DNA from: Halichoerus grypus
Taxonomy: Eukaryota; Chordata; Mammalia; Carnivora; Phocidae
NCBI RefSeq assembly: GCF_964656455.1
Contig: NC_135715.1
Span: 74,723,414 to 74,787,413, forward strand
Reading direction: 5' to 3'
Length of the DNA stretch: 64,000 nt
Of this stretch, positions 62,621 to 64,000 are shown piece by piece (positions within the stretch are counted from its first letter, which is position 1; each line of letters starts with the position of its first letter). The notes beneath the pieces were generated by a model that saw only the letters and a program-made list of their open reading frames with translations, was not told where the DNA came from and made no database searches. Position numbers and translations under genes: made by a program.

Positions 62621-63215
62621 AGCGTGGCTCCAACTGAGTTGGACAGAAGGAAAGGGTATTCATACACAGGGAGCAGGATGAACAAAGGCAGGAAGAAATG
62701 AAAACAAGGCAGTGTATTGCAAGTGTGGACTACAGAAAAAGAGCCTTAGAATGGTGACTGGGAGGTTGGAGAGAGATTCTAGAACTTGAAAAAATGCAGT
62801 ATGATTCATTAACATAAAGGATCAAAGCAAAGCTGTGTGACATTATATTAGAGAATGAACAGCTCCCAGGCCAGTGGGCTTTGACAATAATTTGACTGAA
62901 GGAATTAACAATAAGGAAGAAAACACTGTGGATCAGAAAAATGTTGGTCTAAAGAAAAGGACTATAAAGATCATTTGAGCCCAATAGCATGGGTGCCTAA
63001 TCAACAAGGTTGGGAGCCCTAGGAGCGTCCAGCCAGGCTTTACAGGAGTTTCACAGAGACCTAGCCACACCATGAGATGCTTTTAGACATTTAAATTTTA
63101 GAACAATTACCCTTCTATCTGGAGTCCAAGTTCACTCAGCAACTTTCTGATAGATATGGCTTCTCAGATACTTTGGTCAGCACAAGCCATATACTCCATT
63201 CACTTGACAAAGAGA
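62621..63215. other. Unique intron
   Basis: No recognised repeat or gene. Confidence 0.4.
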
Positions 63216-63430
63216 ATGGTTTTTTAAGTTTTTATTTTAACTCCACTTAGTTAACATACAGTGTTATATAGTTTCCAGTGAACAATACAGTGATTCAACA
63301 ATTCCATACATCAGCTGGTGCTCATCACAAGTGCCCTCCTTAATCCCCATCACCTATATCACCCATCCCCTGACCCATGTCCCCTCTGGTAACCATCAGC
63401 TTTTTCTCTTTAATTAAGAATCTGTTTCTT
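63216..63430 (-). repeat. Carnivore L1 3' end, interrupted by a younger L1
   Basis: AAGTTTTTATTTTAACTCC, CTTAGTTAACATACAGTGTT, TGATTCAACAATTCC, GGTGCTCATCACAAGTGCC and CTCCTTAATCCCCATCACC are an antisense L1 3' UTR. It is cut at TTAAGAATCTGTTTCTT by the L1 that begins at 63431. Confidence 0.88.
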
Positions 63431-63470
63431 GGGGGAGGAGCAAGATGGCAGAGGAGTAGGAGACCTAAAT
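63431..63470 (+). promoter_or_regulatory. L1 internal promoter start with YY1-like site
   Basis: CAAGATGGC lies about ten bases from the first base of the element. In human L1 the same position is a YY1 site that fixes the transcription start. Its function here is inferred by analogy. Confidence 0.6.
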
Positions 63471-64000
63471 TTCGTCTGGTCCCCGGAATTCAGCTGGATA
63501 GAGATAAAACCATTCTGAACACCAGGAGATCGAAGAACAGAATAGCAGCAAATCTCTGAACAGAAAAGCGACCACTTTCTGGAAGGTAGGACGTGCAGAG
63601 AAGGGAATCCGAGGCGATATTCGGGAGGATAGATGGCGGGGGAGGAGGGCCTCCGTCAGCCGCTTCCGGCAAGTGATAGAGCAGCGGAGCACAAAATCGG
63701 AACTTTTATAAGTTGGCTCCGCTGAGCGACGTCGCTCCAGTGGCTAAGTGGGGGGGTGGAACCCTCACGGGACAGTGCGGTCTCAGGACCCTCCGGGTCA
63801 CAGAAAGACCGGGGGTGCCTGAGTGCAGCAGAGCTCCCAGGTATCGGAGCGGGGAAGCCGGCTGCAGAGACGGAGCCGAGGCGGGGGCTCTCAGCTCAGG
63901 GTTCCCTAAACTGTGATCCGTGGCACAGTCGGGCCACTGCTCCTCCAGCAGGGACCCAACAAGCGGCAGATCCGGGGAGACTCCCCTTCTCCCCTAGGAG
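63431..64000 (+). mobile_element. 5' UTR of a probable full-length young L1, cut by window edge
   Basis: The element starts GGGGGAGGAGCAAGATGGC, the canonical first bases of a mammalian L1 5' UTR with a YY1-type core (AAGATGGC) about ten bases in. The next 550 bases are GC- and CpG-rich, including GCGACGTCGC-like and GGCACAGTCGGGCCACTGC text, as expected of an L1 internal promoter. ORF1 would begin beyond 64000. A true L1 5' start means the copy was not 5'-truncated at insertion; whether its ORFs are intact cannot be seen here. Confidence 0.9.

Overview
This window is mammalian nuclear DNA from a carnivore. The evidence is ten copies of the carnivore-specific tRNA-Lys-derived SINE (CAN-SINE/SINEC), several carnivore-type LINE-1 (L1) ends, and older mammalian repeats (MIR, L2, HAL1, MaLR LTRs, hAT-Charlie). 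The SINE and L1 variants look most like those of arctoid Caniformia (bears, pinnipeds, mustelids), but that narrower placement is from memory and is an inference.

One protein-coding exon is visible, at 1820-1992 on the minus strand. It encodes about 57 residues of a P4-ATPase lipid flippase and matches ATP8A2 better than ATP8A1. It has an AG acceptor, a GT donor and no stop. The rest of the window reads as ATP8A2 intron: 1-1819 lies downstream of the exon in transcript direction, and 1993-64000 is at least 62 kb of upstream intron. No other exon, RNA gene, CRISPR array or prokaryotic feature is supported. All other long open frames fall in repeats or match no family I recognise.

Layout. 0-5.5 kb: L1 tails, the exon, a MIR, an MST-type MaLR LTR and an L1 tail. 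5.5-29.8 kb: mostly unique intron with an old L1M (7.7-8.5 kb), CAN-SINEs (10.2, 20.9, 25.5 kb), microsatellites (8.8, 13.3-13.8, 16.7, 21.3 kb), an MLT1 LTR (19.5 kb), a hAT element and a 73-bp tandem duplication (23 kb). 29.8-37.7 kb: a dense nest of old L1M, HAL1 and a MaLR LTR. That LTR is split by a 3.7-kb young L1 carrying most of ORF2, and then by a SINE at the same 15-bp target. 37.7-50.6 kb: unique intron with L1, MIR and SINE copies. 50.7-53.8 kb: an old L1M split by a young L1 tail. 53.8-60 kb: mostly unique intron with one SINE and one hAT element. 60-64 kb: an L1MA, a SINE fused to a MaLR LTR across a deletion, an L1 tail, and the intact 5' UTR/promoter of what may be a full-length L1 that runs off the right edge.

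I found no undescribed gene system. The features most worth a second look are the L1 promoter at the right edge, the repeated use of one insertion site at 33.3-37.2 kb, the C12 run inside the exon's splice-acceptor tract, the two-module L1 3' UTR, an A-tail-only insertion at 14.0 kb, and a diverged direct repeat at 9.5/10.0 kb.
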